Below the pieces are notes generated by a model. It had not been told where the DNA came from. It ran no database searches and was given only the letters and a program-made list of their open reading frames with translations. The position numbers were made by a program, and so were the translations under genes. 64,000 bases of DNA. It comes from Candidula unifasciata (taxonomy: Eukaryota > Mollusca > Gastropoda > Stylommatophora > Geomitridae). Below, one piece after another: positions 1 to 49,430 of the stretch. Positions within the stretch are counted from its first letter, which is position 1. Every line of letters begins with the position of its first letter. The stretch spans positions 288,001-352,000 of the forward strand of contig CAJHNH020000228.1 in the NCBI GenBank assembly GCA_905116865.2. The letters run 5' to 3'.

Positions 1-42
1 AAAGGTGAGGGGGGGGGGTGCGATTGAAAGTCACCGCCGGAA

Positions 43-515
43 ATTGCTACAGCTGTAGCGTGTCCCACAGACTGTCGTAGTTTGAGAATCACCACCAGAG
101 ATTGCTACAGCTGTAGCGTGTCCCACAGACTGTCGTAGTTTGAGAATCACCGCCAGATATTGCTACAGCTGTAGCGTGTCCCACAGACTCGTAATTTGAG
201 AATCACCGCAAAAAATTGCTACAGCTGTAGCGTGTCCCACAGACTGTCGTAGTTTGAGAATCACTGCCAGAGATTGCTACAGCTGTAGCGTGTCCCACAG
301 ACTCGTAGTTTGAGAATCACCGCCAGAGATTGCTACAGCTGTAGCGTGTTCCACAGACTCGTAGTTCGAGAATCACCGCCAGAAATTGCTACAGATGTAG
401 CGTGTCCCACAGACTGCCGTAGTTGGAGAATCACCGCCAGAGATTGCTACAGCTGTAGCGTGTCCCACAGACTGTCGTAGTTTGAGAATCACCGCCAGGA
501 ATTGCTACAGCTGTA
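43..515. repeat. 58-bp minisatellite, about 9 copies
   Basis: The unit contains attgctacagctgtagcg followed by a tgtcccacagact block and a tttgagaatcacc block. Spacing between the first two copies is 58 bp; later copies have small deletions. Each unit carries the 14-bp perfect palindrome GCTACAGCTGTAGC, except one copy with a g-to-a-type change (acagatgtag). No coding potential is seen. Confidence 0.9.
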
Positions 516-1250
516 GGGACTAGGGACTGCCGCAGCCTGCTGACTTGACCTAGCGTGTTGGCTGTAGGTTCAGGCTGCCAATGCTTGGGTTTTTCCCCCA
601 GATCTGGGTTTTTATTTGACGCCTCAGGGAAATCTGGGTTTTTAAAAAAATATATCCTTATATAAAAGTGGTAAATTTTTCGTTTCGTAACTATAAATTT
701 TGTACATTTTTAACAATCTGGGTTTTTTTATTTTGTTTTCTTGTTCTTTGTCTATGTATTGCTTGGGTTTTTGTTAAAAAAGCTGGGTTTTTCAAAAAAA
801 TCCCATTGGCTGTAACCAGTCAGTGAACTGCAGCGTCTGGAAACATCAGCGTTTGTCACTGTGTTTTTGTTTTCTGAGGAATTGTTTACTCGAACCCAGG
901 ATGTGACAGAAAGCTGTTGTTTTGCCAGGTTGTGTGTCCACATTCTCACCTAAACACATGTGTTGTCTGTTGGTTGTGTTCCTGTGTTTTATTGATTACT
1001 GAGCTTGGTATCGTGTGCCTGATCTGAGTGTTAGCATACGCACATAAACAATTGTGTTGTTTTCCGGGTTGTGTGACGATATAAACACACGGACATTTGT
1101 GTGATCCATTACGGAATATTTGCTGGCTATCGGATATAATTATGACCACCCATGTAAACATCGCATACTACTGTCATCTAAAATATATTTATTGGTTGTA
1201 TTTATGTTTATCAACTATAACTATACGTTTGTAACATACATGTATGTCAA
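516..1250. other. No gene recognised; AT-rich unique sequence
   Basis: This stretch holds several copies of a short motif like ctgggtttttt around 585-790. It shows no exon with convincing splice sites and no transposon domain. Short open frames here look like chance. Confidence 0.5.
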
Positions 1251-1440
1251 CTTTATATTAGTTAACTGTCACCTGTTATCTGTGTGTTTGATGTCTGTCA
1301 ACTATATGTAAATTATCTGTGTGTTGTTAACTGTATGTCAACTATATGTATATTATCTGTGTGTTTCTCAACTATATGTTTGTCAACTGCATGTTGTCAA
1401 CTCACTATATGTATGTTATCTGTCTGTTTTCAAGTATATT
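1251..1440. repeat. Degenerate repeats of tatctgtgtgttnnnnaactatatgt type
   Basis: About six imperfect copies of a 30-35 bp block with the words caactatatgta and ttatctgtgtgtt. The open frames through it are repeat frames. Confidence 0.6.
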
Positions 1441-1767
1441 TTGCGATCTGTAGATTTGCCAGTTTTTGTTTTTTCCATCTGTTAGTCAACTACATCTTTG
1501 TAGTTTGTCAGCTTTGTGTTTTCAGGGAAATAATTATCAGTTTTCAGCTAACAGTTTTAAATGCTTATTTATTGAAATGAAGATCACTTTCAGGTTGAAA
1601 TCCGCAAAAAAACAAATTCTTCCAAAATTAGCAACAGTGTTACATCTGTACACGGACAGGCTCAAAAAGTATGAGTTGTACAACTTGTGGACAGGTGAAG
1701 TTGAAACAAATTGCCTTATACCACACCACACTCACTTTGCAGCAATTTATGATACAAATCTTTTAGT

Positions 1768-4700
1768 CACTACATCAGTTACAGTACACATGAATCATGT
1801 AGGTGCTACATCAGTTACAGTCCACAGGAATCATATAGGTGCTACATCAGTTACAGTCCACAGGAATCATGTAGATGCTACACCAGTTACAGTCCACATG
1901 AATCATATAGGTGCTACATCAGTTACAGTCCACAGGAATCATATAGGCACTACATCAGTTACAGTCCACAGGAATCATATAGGCGCTACATCAGTTACAG
2001 TCCACAGGAATCATATAGGCACTACACCAGTTACAGTCCACAGGAATCATATAGGTGCTACACCAGTTACAGTCCACATGAATCATGTAGGCGCTACATC
2101 AGTTACAGTACACAGGAATCATATAGGTGCTACATCAGGTACAGTACACAGGAATCATATAGGTGCTACATCAGTTACAGTACACAGGAATCATATAAGC
2201 ACTACATCAGTTACAGTACATAGGAATCATATAGGCGCTACATCAGTTACAGTACATAGGAATCATGTAGGCACTACATCAGGTACAGTCCACAGGAATC
2301 ATATAGGTGCTACATTAGTTACAGTCCACAGGAATCATATAGGTGCTACATTAGTTACAGTACATACGAATCATATAGACACTACATCAGGTACAGTCCA
2401 CAGGAATCATATAGGTGCTACATTAGTTACAGTACATAGGAATCATGTAGGCGCTACATCAGTTACAGTCCACAGGAATCATATAGGCACTACATCAGTT
2501 ACAGTCCACAGGAATCATATAGGCGCTACATCAGTTACAGTCCACAGGAATCATATAGGTGCTACATCAGTTACAGTACACAGGAATCATATAGGTGCTA
2601 CCTCAGTTACAGTCCACAGGAATCATATAGGTGCTACACCAGTTACAGTCCACATGAATCATATAGGTGCTACATCAGTTACAGTCCACAGGAATCATAT
2701 AGGTGCTACATCAGTTACAGTCCACAGGAATCATATAGGTGCTACATTAGTTACAGTCCACAGGAATCATATAGGTGCTACATTAGTTACAGTCCACAGG
2801 AATCATATAGGTGCTACACCAGTTACAGTACATATGAATCATATAGACACTACATCAGGTACAGTCCACAGGAATCATGCAGGCGCTACATCAGTTACAG
2901 TCCACAGGAATCATATAGGCACTACATCAGTTACAGTCTACAGGAATCATATAGGCGCTACATCAGTTACAGTCCACAGGAATCATATAGGTGCTACATC
3001 AGTTACAGTACACAGGAATCATATAGGTGCTAAATCAGTTACAGTCCACAGGAATCATGTAGGTGCTACACCAGTTACAGTCCACATGAATCATATAGGT
3101 GCTACATCAGTTACAGTCCACAGGAATCATATAGGTGCTACACCAGTTACAGTACACATGAATCATGTAGGCGCTACATCAGTTACAGTACATAGGAATC
3201 ATATAGGCGCTACATCAGTTACAGTACATAGGAATCATGTAGGCGCTACATCAGTTACAGTACATAGGAATCATGTAGGCACTACATCAGGTACAGTCCA
3301 CAGGAATCATATAGGTGCTACATTAGGTACAGTCCACAGGAATCATATAGGCGCTACATCAGTTACAGTCCACATGAATCATATAGGCACTACATCAGTT
3401 ACAGTCCACAGGAATCATATAGGTGCTACATCAGTTACAGTCCACAGGAATCATATAGGTGCTACATTAGTTACAGTCCACAGGAATCATATAGGTGCTA
3501 CATCAGTTACAGTCCACAGGAATCATATAGGTGCGACATCAGTTACAGTCCACAGGAATCATATAGGTGCTACATTAGTTACAGTCCACAGGAATCATAT
3601 AGGTGCTACATTAGTTACAGTCCACAGGAATCATTTAGGTGCTACACCAGTTACAGTACATACGAATCATATAGACACTACATCAGGTACAGTCCACAGG
3701 AATCATGCAGGCGCTACACCAGTTACAGTCCACAGGAATCATATAGGCACTACATCAGTTACAGTCCACAGGAATCATATAGGCGCTACATCAGTTACAG
3801 TCCACAGGAATCATATAGGCGCTCTATCAGTTACAGTACACAGGAATCATATAGGTGCTCCATCAGTTACAGTACACAGTAATCATATAGGCGCTACATC
3901 AGTTACAGTACACAGGAATCATATAGGCGCTACATCAGTTACAGTACACATGAATCATATAGGCGCTCCATCAGTTACAGTACACAGAAATCATATAGGC
4001 GCTACATCAGTTACAGTACACAGTAATCATGTAAGTGCTACATCAGTTACAGTACACTGGAATCATGTAGGTGCTACATCAGTTACAGTACACAGGAATC
4101 ATATAGGCACTACATCAGTAACAGCCTACAGGAATCATATAGGTGCTACATCAGTTACAGTACACTGGAATCATATAGGCACTACATCAGTTACAGTCCA
4201 CAGGAATAATATAGGCACTACATCAGTTACAGTACACAGAATTCATGTAGGTGCTACATCAGTTACAGTCAACAGGAATCATATAGGCACTACACCAGTT
4301 ACAGTCCACAGGAATCATATAGGCACTACATCAATTACAGTCCACAGGAATAATATAGGCACTACATCAGTTACAGTACACAGGAATCATATAGGCGCTA
4401 CATCAGTTACAGTCCACAGGAATAATATAGGCCCTACATCAGTTAAAGTCCACAGGAATAATATGCGCTACATCAGTTACAGTACACTGGAATCATATAG
4501 GCACTACATCAGTTACAGTCCACAGGAATAAATAGGCACTACATCAGTTACAGTCCACAGGAATCATATAGGCGCTACACCAGTTACAGTACACAGGAAT
4601 CATATAGGCGCTACATCAGTTACAGTCCACAGAAATAATATAGGTGCTACATCAGTTACAGTACACAGGAATCATATAGGTGCTACATCAGTTACAGTCC

Positions 4701-5545
4701 ACAGGAATCATATAGGCCCTACATCAGTTACAGTCCACAGAAATAATATAGGTGCTACATCAGTTACAGTACATAGGAATCATATAGGCGCTACATCAGT
4801 TACAGTCCACAGAAATAATATAGGTGCTACATCAGTTACAGTACACAGGAATCATATAGGCGCTACATCAGTTACAGTCCACAGGAATAATATAGGCCCT
4901 ACATCAGTTAAAGTCCACAGGAATAATATAGGCGCTACATCAGTTACAGTACACTGGAATCATATAGGCACTACATCAGTTACAGTACACTGGAATCATA
5001 TAGGTGCTACATCAGTTACAGTACACAGAAATAATATAGGCGCTACATCAGTTACAGTCCACAGGAATCATATAGGCGCTACATCAGTTACAGTACACAG
5101 AAATCATGTAGGTGCTACATCAGTTACAGTACACAGAAATAATATAGGCACTACATCAGTTACAGTACACAGAAATCATGTAGGTGCTACACCAGTTGCA
5201 GTCCACAGGAATCATATAGACACTACATCAGTTACAGTACACAGGAATCATATAGGCGCTACATCAGTTACAGTACACAGGAATCATTTAGGCGCTACAC
5301 CAGTTACAGTACACAGGAATCATATAGGCACTACATCAGTTACAGTACACAGGAATCATATAGGCGCTACATCAGTTACAGTACACAGGAATCATATAGG
5401 CACTACATTAGTTACAGTACACAGGAATCATATAGGCACTACATCAGTTACAGTACACAGGAATCATATAGGCGCTACATCAGTTACAGTACACAGGAAT
5501 CATGTAGGCACTACATCAGTTACAGTCCATAGGAATCATACATGC
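1768..5545. repeat. 36-bp minisatellite, about 105 copies (3.8 kb)
   Basis: The unit is tcagttacagtccacaggaa followed by tcatataggcgctaca. It is a multiple of 3, so one frame on the + strand stays open through the whole array as a 12-residue repeat (TSVTVHRNHIGA). A 2-bp deletion near 4464 and a 1-bp deletion near 4527 cancel out, and the same repeat frame continues to about 5645. Copies vary at silent (gtc/gta, ggc/ggt) and replacing (tca/cca/tta, agg/atg, gct/act, ata/gta) positions alike, so I see no sign of protein selection. I annotate it as satellite, not as a 1,021-codon gene. Confidence 0.93.
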
Positions 5546-5619
5546 AGTTCCATACAAATATATTTTTGTTCTGTGCATGAAATATGGGTTCTGTCTAACT
5601 ATTGGCTTTCTCTGCCTAA

Positions 5620-7480
5620 TGCTGTTGGGCATCACAGGTACAGCTAACAATTGGTTTCTGGAATAGTGCGTACTCATTAGCTTGCTGCACGATGATATTC
5701 TTGAGTTTCAGCAAACTGTTAACTGCATCTATACATGTTCTTCTTGGCCTTCCTCTGCCATTTGGTGTTTGCATTCTTATGTTGTATGATCTTGCAACTG
5801 GTGACCCAGGGCTTATTCTCACCAGGTAGCAAAACAAATGTCTCTTTTTGTGTGTTTTTTTGTACATCTTATTACAGGTGTTGTTCTCACCATTCTAATG
5901 ATATCTTCATTCTGTTGTGACCTTTTGTTATGTTGACTGCTTTTCTCAAACATCTAATTTCACATGTCGTTATTTTCAGCTCTTGATCTTTGATTAATGC
6001 CTTGGTTTGGCATTGGTGACACAATGTTGGTAAAAAATATTGAGTTTATAATTTGTCTTAGTTTCCCGTGGGGTGTTTCAGTACTGGGAAAAGTTGGTAG
6101 GTTACTGTGTTGGCTTGCTGAATTCTGGACTCGCTGTCTTTGTCTAGTCTGCTGTCTAGTCTGGTGTCTGCTGTCTGGTGTGACGGCGCTTCCAAGATAT
6201 TTGAATTCGCCCACATATTTTAGTGAATGTTTTTGAATATTTATGTTTATATTTTGATGCTTCATATTTATATTCATGATTTTTTTTTTTTATATTGATA
6301 TTTTGTAATGTTGATTTTCATGTTGTTCTTGAGACAACTATTGTGGAGTGCCTTAATGTATTCCTGTAGTTGTTCGGTTTTACTGTAGAATAAGCAATAA
6401 TTGTCGGTAAAGATCAGTTCAATAAAGTAGTTTGGTTGGTGGTTTGTTTTTGCTGTTTCTTCAGTGTTGGTGATATAAATAATGAAGAGCAAGGGCGATA
6501 GAACACATTCTTGTCTCATTGCGGATGTTACCAGAAACCAGCCTGTGGTTCCAGCTCTTGTTCTTGTGGCACTTCCATGACTTATACAGTCTAACAATGT
6601 ACCTTTTACTCCATCATTTTCAAGAACAGCTCTGTTTACTCTATCAAATGCCTTTTCTCGATATATGAAAGCTAATCCCATTGAATTATTTTGCTCAGTT
6701 GTCTTGTCACTGATTTGCCCTAGGACAAATAGCACATCATTGCAGCCCTTTCTAAATGTGAACTGGTGCTAGCTTATTGATGGAGCACATCATTGCAGCC
6801 CTTTCTGAATGTGAACTGGTGCTAGCTTATTGATGGAGCACATCATTGCAGCCCTTTCTGAATGTGAACTGGTGCTAGCAAAGTGATGGCTCTGCAAGTG
6901 GTCTTATTCACTGTTCTAGGATTCTTGCAGACATTTTACCAGCATGGATTAGATGTGAGATACCCCTATCTGTGCCCCAGTCTTGTTTGTTCTCTTCCTT
7001 CTTCCACGTTGGTATGATGATGGCTTTTTGCCAGTCTGCTGGGACATGTCTCTCTTCCCACGCCTTCTTGAAGATGTGAAGTGACCAGGTTACTCCAGTA
7101 TCCTCACACACCTTCATTCCCTTCATTCCCTTTATTCCCTTTGCTGTTATCCCATCAATTCCTGCTGTCTTGTTCTCTGGACTTCTTTTTAGACCTCCTG
7201 TTTTAAGATTTCACGTTATTTTTCTTGTGTGTCTCTCGGTTTGAATGATGGTATGTTCCCATTGTCGGGTATATTGAGGAAAGATTCTAAATATTCTGTC
7301 CATCTTTCTCTGATCTGATCTTCTTCATAAATAGATTTACCCTGGCTGTTCTCTTCCCCAGATGAAAATTTTTCATGTAAGTACTCCTTGTTTGGTGGTG
7401 TCTCGGATTTCTCTTCTTCTTCTTGTACTACCCGCTGATAAAGGCTTCATCACTTGGATCAAAAGTCTTTGATGTTACTG
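5620..7480 (-). pseudogene. Decayed non-LTR retrotransposon (LINE) ORF2 fragment
   Basis: Reading the - strand from 7480 to 5620 gives broken pieces of a LINE reverse transcriptase in the right order. They are a GIDGI block and WQKAIIIPTWKK (about 7190-6990), a YREKAFDRVNR block (6670-6630), a QECVLSPLLFIIYI block (6520-6470), a decayed YADD box reading FTDN (near 6410), KYVGEFKYLGSAVTPD (near 6210) and the C-terminal GRGRPRRTCIDAV motif (5760-5720). Frames are shifted and stops occur between blocks. A 53-bp segment within it is tandemly triplicated at about 6731-6890, which also breaks the frame. The element is dead. Exact clade is not assigned. Confidence 0.85.
6731..6892. repeat. 53-bp tandem triplication inside the LINE
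   Basis: The block gcacatcattgcagcccttt through gtgaactggtgctagc is repeated three times at a period near 53 bp. The period is not a multiple of 3, so it destroys the LINE reading frame. Confidence 0.8.
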
Positions 7481-7539
7481 TGTGCCATTCCCCCTTTTAC
7501 CTTATCCTGGTCATAGTGAATTCATATATAGCAAAACTC

Positions 7540-7645
7540 AATTTTTGGAACACGAGCAGAGTGCACTAGAAGACCAGCAACAAGCACTTTCAACTGATGA
7601 ACTCGAAGAAGAAGAAGAAGAGAAGAAGAACTCATATTATTCTAA
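7540..7645 (+). mobile_element. 3' fragment of a SINE with a (GAA)n tail
   Basis: The stretch gcactttcaactgatgaac followed by a gaagaagaag tail aligns by eye with the 3' ends of the copies at 33 kb and 54 kb (gaactttccg..agctggtgaac-acgaagaag). Only about 100 bp remain. Confidence 0.6.
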
Positions 7646-7914
7646 AGAAAACCTTCACTGGTAATGACAACAGCAACTACTTGTGTACAAAGAGAAATGT
7701 TGATTTGAAAACATTTCTCATTTTGCCAGATATACTTGTCAATCTCAGCACCCCTCACCCCATCCCACCCCCCTTTCCCCCTAACCCATCCACCACCATG
7801 TTCATGGAACTGCATACATCCTCCTTGCCCCTCTCAAACTGCCCTCCTTACATCTTTGCCTCTTTCAACCCCTCATCCCTACACCTCTCAACTCCTGGAA
7901 AAAAAATGTATCAT

Positions 7915-8925
7915 ATGTGGTAATGAGAGTGGGACACATGTGATAATGAGAGTGGGACATCTGTGGTAATGAGAGTGGGACATCTGTGGTAATGAGAGCG
8001 GGACATCTGCAGTAATGAGAGTGGGAGATCTGTGGTAATGAGAGTGGGACATCTGTGGTAATGAGAGTGGGACATCTGTGGTAATGAGAGTGGGACATCT
8101 GTAGTAATAGGAGTGGGACATCTGTGGTAATGAGAATGGGACATCTGTCCTAATTATGGTGGGACATCTGTGGTAATGAGAGTGGGACATCTGTGGTAAT
8201 GAGAGTGGGACATCTGTGGTAATGAGAGTGGGGCATCTGTCCTAATGATGGTGGGACATCTGTCCTAATGATGGTGGGACATCTGTGGTAATGAGAGTGG
8301 GACATCTGTGGTAATGAGAGTGGGACATCTGTCCTTATGATGGTGGGGCATCTGTGGTAATGAGAGTGGGACATCTATGGTAATGAGAGTATGACATCTG
8401 TAGTAATGAGAGTGGGACATCTGTGGTAACGAGAGTAGGACATCTGTGGTAATGAGAGTGGGACATCTGTCCTAATGATGGTGGGACATCTGTGGTAATG
8501 AGAGTGGGACATCTGTCCTAATGATGGTAGGACATCTGTGGTAATGAGAGTGGGACTTCTGTAGTAATGAGAGTGGGACATCTGTGGTAATGAGAGTGGG
8601 GCATCTGTGGTAATGAGAGTGGGGCATCTGTGGTAATGAGAGTGGGACATCTGTGGTAATGAGAGTGAGACATCTGTGGTACTGAGAGTGGGACATCTGT
8701 AGTAATGAGAGTGGGGCATCTGTGGTACTGAGAGTGGGACATCTGTGGTAATGAGAGTGGGGCATCTGTGGTAATGAGAGTGGGACATCTGTGGTAATGA
8801 GAGTGGGACATCTGTGGTAATGAGAGTGGGACATCTGTGGTAATGAGAGTGGGACATCTGTGGTAATGAGAGTGAGACATCTGTGGTAATGAGAGTGGGA
8901 CATCTATGGTAATGAAATGATTCAG
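7915..8925. repeat. 23-bp minisatellite, about 44 copies
   Basis: The unit is tgtggtaatgagagtgggac-atc. Variants include tgtcctaatgatggtggg. Open frames on the - strand read as SHSHYHRCPTLITTDVP-type repeats and cross all three frames because 23 is not a multiple of 3. They are not genes. Confidence 0.92.
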
Positions 8926-9054
8926 TGTGTGCTCTATGTTGCAGGTTGTTACCAGGGATGTTTCTGGCTTCTGATGTGACAGTGTCCACCATGTTACCTG
9001 GCTACAGTCACCGATTGCTTCTCTTAGACAATGTGCTCTGGGACTAACAGCAGC

Positions 9055-9660
9055 AATGTATGGAAACTGTATAGGGGATTGTTTGTATGGCAACTTTTTG
9101 TATAGGGGACTGTTTGTATGGCAACTGTTTGTGTAGGGGATTGTTTGTATGGCAACTTTTCATATAGGGGACTGTTTGTATGGCAACTGTTTGTGTAGGG
9201 GATTGTTTGTATGGCAACTTTTCATATAGGGGACTGTCTGTATGGCAACTGTTTGTGAAGGGGATTGTATGAAATCTGTTTATATAGGGATTGTTTGTAT
9301 GACAACTGTTTGTTTAGGGATTGTTTTTATGGCAACTGTTTGTATAGGGATCTTTATATGACTTCTCTTTTTCTAGGGATTGTATTGCAACTGTTTGTAT
9401 AGGGATCTTTGTATGATGTCTCTTTGTCTAGAGGTTGTTTGTACGGTAATTTTTTTAATAGGGATTATTTATATGACAACTGTTTGTATAGGGATCTTTA
9501 TATGAGATCTATTTGTCTAGGGATCGTTTGTATGGCAACTATTTGTGTAGGGAACCTTATATGAGATCTATTGTTTAGGGATTGTTTGTATGGCAACTGT
9601 TTGTGTAGGGAACTTTATATGAGATCTATTTGTTTAGGGATTGTTTGTATGGCAACTGTT
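9055..9660. repeat. Degenerate repeat of about 30-35 bp (ggattgtttgtatggcaact)
   Basis: About 18 imperfect copies carry tagggattgtttgtatggca followed by actgtttgtata. Divergence increases to the right. Confidence 0.75.
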
Positions 9661-9664
9661 GAAG

Positions 9665-9865
9665 GTCAAGGTGAGAGGATCGACTTCATTGCACTGGGTT
9701 TGATCCCATGAGGCTCAGTCTCTCTCAGCAAAACAGTTAGCTGCCTGCCAAAAGAGTTGCACAAAGCACGACCTCTGCAGCTCCGGCATTCGTGAATTGA
9801 ACACCTCAAATGGACCCACAACATCAGAGCATGGGACAGATGGCTTCACCATTTTGCCACGGAGA
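9665..9865 (+). mobile_element. Possible tRNA-derived SINE fragment
   Basis: The stretch contains gggtttgatccc, which fits a RNA polymerase III B box (GGTTCGANTCC-like), and it is unique sequence between two repeat tracts. No clear target-site duplication or tail was found, so this is weak. Confidence 0.3.
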
Positions 9866-10139
9866 CCCCCCCCCCCCCCACTCCCCATATGGCATTTTTT
9901 ATTATAGCAATTGTTTGTACAAAAGGTTTTTTTAAATGGGAACTGTGTGTATGTTGACATTTTTGTATGTGAACTGTTTGTATTGGATGTTTTTGTGTCT
10001 AAAATGTTTGTATGAGAATTGTTTGTTTGAGAAATGTTCGTGTGGGAACTGTTTATGTAGGAACTATTTGTATTTGATGTGTTTGTATGTGAGCCGCTTG
10101 TATATTAACATTTTAATCTTAGAGATGTTTGTATGCTGA

Positions 10140-10370
10140 CATTTGTCTGTGAACTGACTGTTTTTGTGTGAATCATTTGTCTGTGAACTGACTGTTTTTG
10201 TGTGAATCATTTGTCTGGGAACTGACTGTTTTTGTGTGAATCATTTGTCTGTGAACTGACTGTTTTTGTGTGAATCATTTGTCTGTGAACTGACTGTTTT
10301 TGTGTGAATCATTTGTCTGTGAACTGACTGTTTTTGTGTGAATCATTTATCTGTGAACTGACTGTTTTTG
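10140..10370. repeat. 34-bp minisatellite, about 6.5 copies
   Basis: The unit tgtctgtgaactgactgttt-ttgtgtgaatcatt is nearly identical between copies. Confidence 0.88.
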
Positions 10371-10619
10371 AACTGCTTTAATCTAAACTCTTTGTTTGTG
10401 AATTATTTAAGTACATTTACTATTATTTTAACAGTATACATGTTAATTATTTATGCAGATTGTTTGCATTTGAAGAGTTTAAATGTAAATGTTTTAATGA
10501 AAAACGTTTCTGAATTTAATTTTGTGTGAATCATTTGTATGTGAATTGTTTGCTTCAAAATTGTTTATGTAAATTGTTTGAATGTGAATTTTGTTATCTG
10601 TATTCTTTGTACACAGCAC

Positions 10620-10735
10620 TTTTGTTGTTTGTCAGTCCCTGGTGATTTTGTTGTTTGTCAGTCCATGGTGATGTTTTGTTGTTTGTCAGTCCATGGTGAT
10701 GTTTTGTTGTTTGTCAGTCCATGGTGATATTTTGA
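10620..10735. repeat. 28-bp tandem repeat, 4 copies
   Basis: The unit ttgtttgtcagtccatggtg-atgttttg is repeated four times. Confidence 0.85.
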
Positions 10736-11029
10736 TATTAATCTAGAAACTTTAATGTTTGGGTAAATAGATATGTCATGACAGAAGGAAGAAATAGAAC
10801 CCTTTTGAAAATCTAATGTGAAAGACCGACAATTCCTAAACAAACTTAAGAATTGGGACATAAATGTTTTTTTTTTTAATACAATTTTCTAGAAGAATGC
10901 TACACAAATCAAAGACTTATCCAAACATGTTTGAACAGAGACAAGGACACATAGGGAACTTGTCCAGGATGTTTGAACAGTGCAGATTTTACTTACCAGT
11001 CCAGTTTGTGGATGATATATTGTAGATGT

Positions 11030-12376
11030 ACCTAGTGCAGGTTTTACTAAAATATCATTTTGTGGATGACACCATGTTATGGGGGACATGTTGTATGTGT
11101 AGACAGTACAGGTTTGACTAAAATACCAGTTTGTGGGGGACATGTTGTACCTGTAGATAGTACAGGTTTGACTAAAATACCAGTCTGTGGGTGACATGTA
11201 GAAAGTGCAGGTTTTACTAAAATACCAGTCTGTGGGTAACATGTAGACAGTGCAGGTTTTACTAAAATACCAGTCTGTGGGTAACATGTAGACAGTGCAG
11301 GTTTGACTAAAATACCAGTTGTGGGTGACATGTACATGTAGACAGTGCAGGTTTGACTAAAATACCAGTCTGTGGGTAACATGTAGACAGTGCAGGTTTT
11401 ACTAAAATACCAGTTTGTAGGTGACATGTTGTACATGTAGACAATGCAGGTTTTACTAAAATACCAGTTTGTGGGGACATGTTGTACATGTAGACAGTGC
11501 AGGTTTTACTAAAATACCAGTCTGTGGGTGACATGTAGGCAGTGCAGGTTTTACTAAAACACCAGTTTGTGGGGACATGTTGTAAATGTAGACAGTGCAG
11601 GTTTGACTAAAATACCAGTCTGTGGGTGACATGCTGTACATGTAGACAGTGCAGGTTTGACTAAAATACCAGTCTGTGGGGGACATGTTGTACATGTAGA
11701 CAGTGCAGGTTTGACTAAAATACCAGTCTGTGGGTAACATGTAGACAGTGCAGGTTTTACTAAAATACCAGTTTGTAGGTGACATGTTGTACATGTAGAC
11801 AATGCAGGTTTTACTAAAATACCAGTTTGTGGGGACATGTTGTACATGTAGACAGTGCAGGTTTTACTAAAATACCAGTCTGTGGGTGACATGTAGGCAG
11901 TGCAGGTTTTACTAAAACACCAGTTTGTGGGGACATGTTGTAAATGTAGACAGTGCAGGTTTGACTAAAATACCAGTCTGTGGGTGACATGTTGTACATG
12001 TAGACAGTGCAGGTTTGACTAAAATACCAGTCTGTGGGGGACATGTTGTACATGTAGACAGTGCAGGTTTTACTAAAATACCAGTTTGTGGGGGACATGT
12101 AGACAGTGCAGGTTTGACTAAAATTCCAGTTTGTGGGGGACATGTAGACAGTGCAGGTTTGACTAAAATACCAGTCTGTGGGTGACATGTAGACAGTGCA
12201 GGTTTGACTAAAATAACAGTTTGTGGGGAACATGTACATGTAGACAATGCAGGTTTCACTAAAATACCAGTTTGTGGGTGACATGTAGACATTGCAGGTT
12301 TGACTAAAATACCAGTTTGTGGGTGACATGTAGACAGTGCAGGTTTGACTAAAATACCAGTCTGTTGGGGACATGT
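11030..12376. repeat. 45/54-bp minisatellite with a duplicated higher-order block
   Basis: The core is tagacagtgcaggttttact-aaaataccag-tctgtgggtgacatg; some units carry an extra ttgtacatg. A run of units starting near 11360 recurs almost identically from about 11718, an offset of roughly 358 bp, so a multi-unit block was duplicated. Reverse-strand open frames (SPTDWYFSQTCTVYM-type) are repeat artefacts. Confidence 0.9.
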
Positions 12377-12467
12377 TGAAGGAAGGCTGATGTTTATCTT
12401 GTATAATTGTCTATTATTTTACAAGAAGACAGAGCTGTAATTGGTCATGATTGTTTGTGGTTTCCAG

Positions 12468-49207
<36,740 letters not shown>

Positions 49208-49430
49208 CCTTCTAGACACCAGGAGACCTTCAAAACTGTTCTAGACATCAATGACCTTCTAGACTGTTCTGGACACCATATGACCTTCTAGATACTAAAT
49301 GACCTTCTAGACTGTTCTAGACACTAGATCACTTTAACTATTGATACCTCTATGTGATCATCATTATCAACTTGCTTTGTTGCCGGATTGTGACCTACAA
49401 ATAAAAAAAATTAAAAATAAAAAGTTGTTC
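49208..49430 (+). terminator. 3' untranslated region with two AATAAA signals
   Basis: AATAAA occurs at 49400-49405 and 49416-49421, about 195 bp after the stop codon. The UTR holds four or five copies of a tgaccttctagac word. Which signal is used cannot be told. Confidence 0.75.

Noticed and set aside
1466..4531. 1,021-codon open frame with 12-residue repeats
   Set aside because: It is the open frame of a 36-bp satellite with silent and replacing changes alike; no splice or promoter support.
8942..9050. Possible upstream exon of the nuclease-helicase gene after ttgcag
   Set aside because: There is a short open frame (LLPGMFLASDVTVSTML) but no convincing donor and no domain; the phase cannot be checked.
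9715..9960. 81-codon - strand frame
   Set aside because: No recognisable motif; it includes a poly(C/G) run and overlaps a possible SINE fragment.
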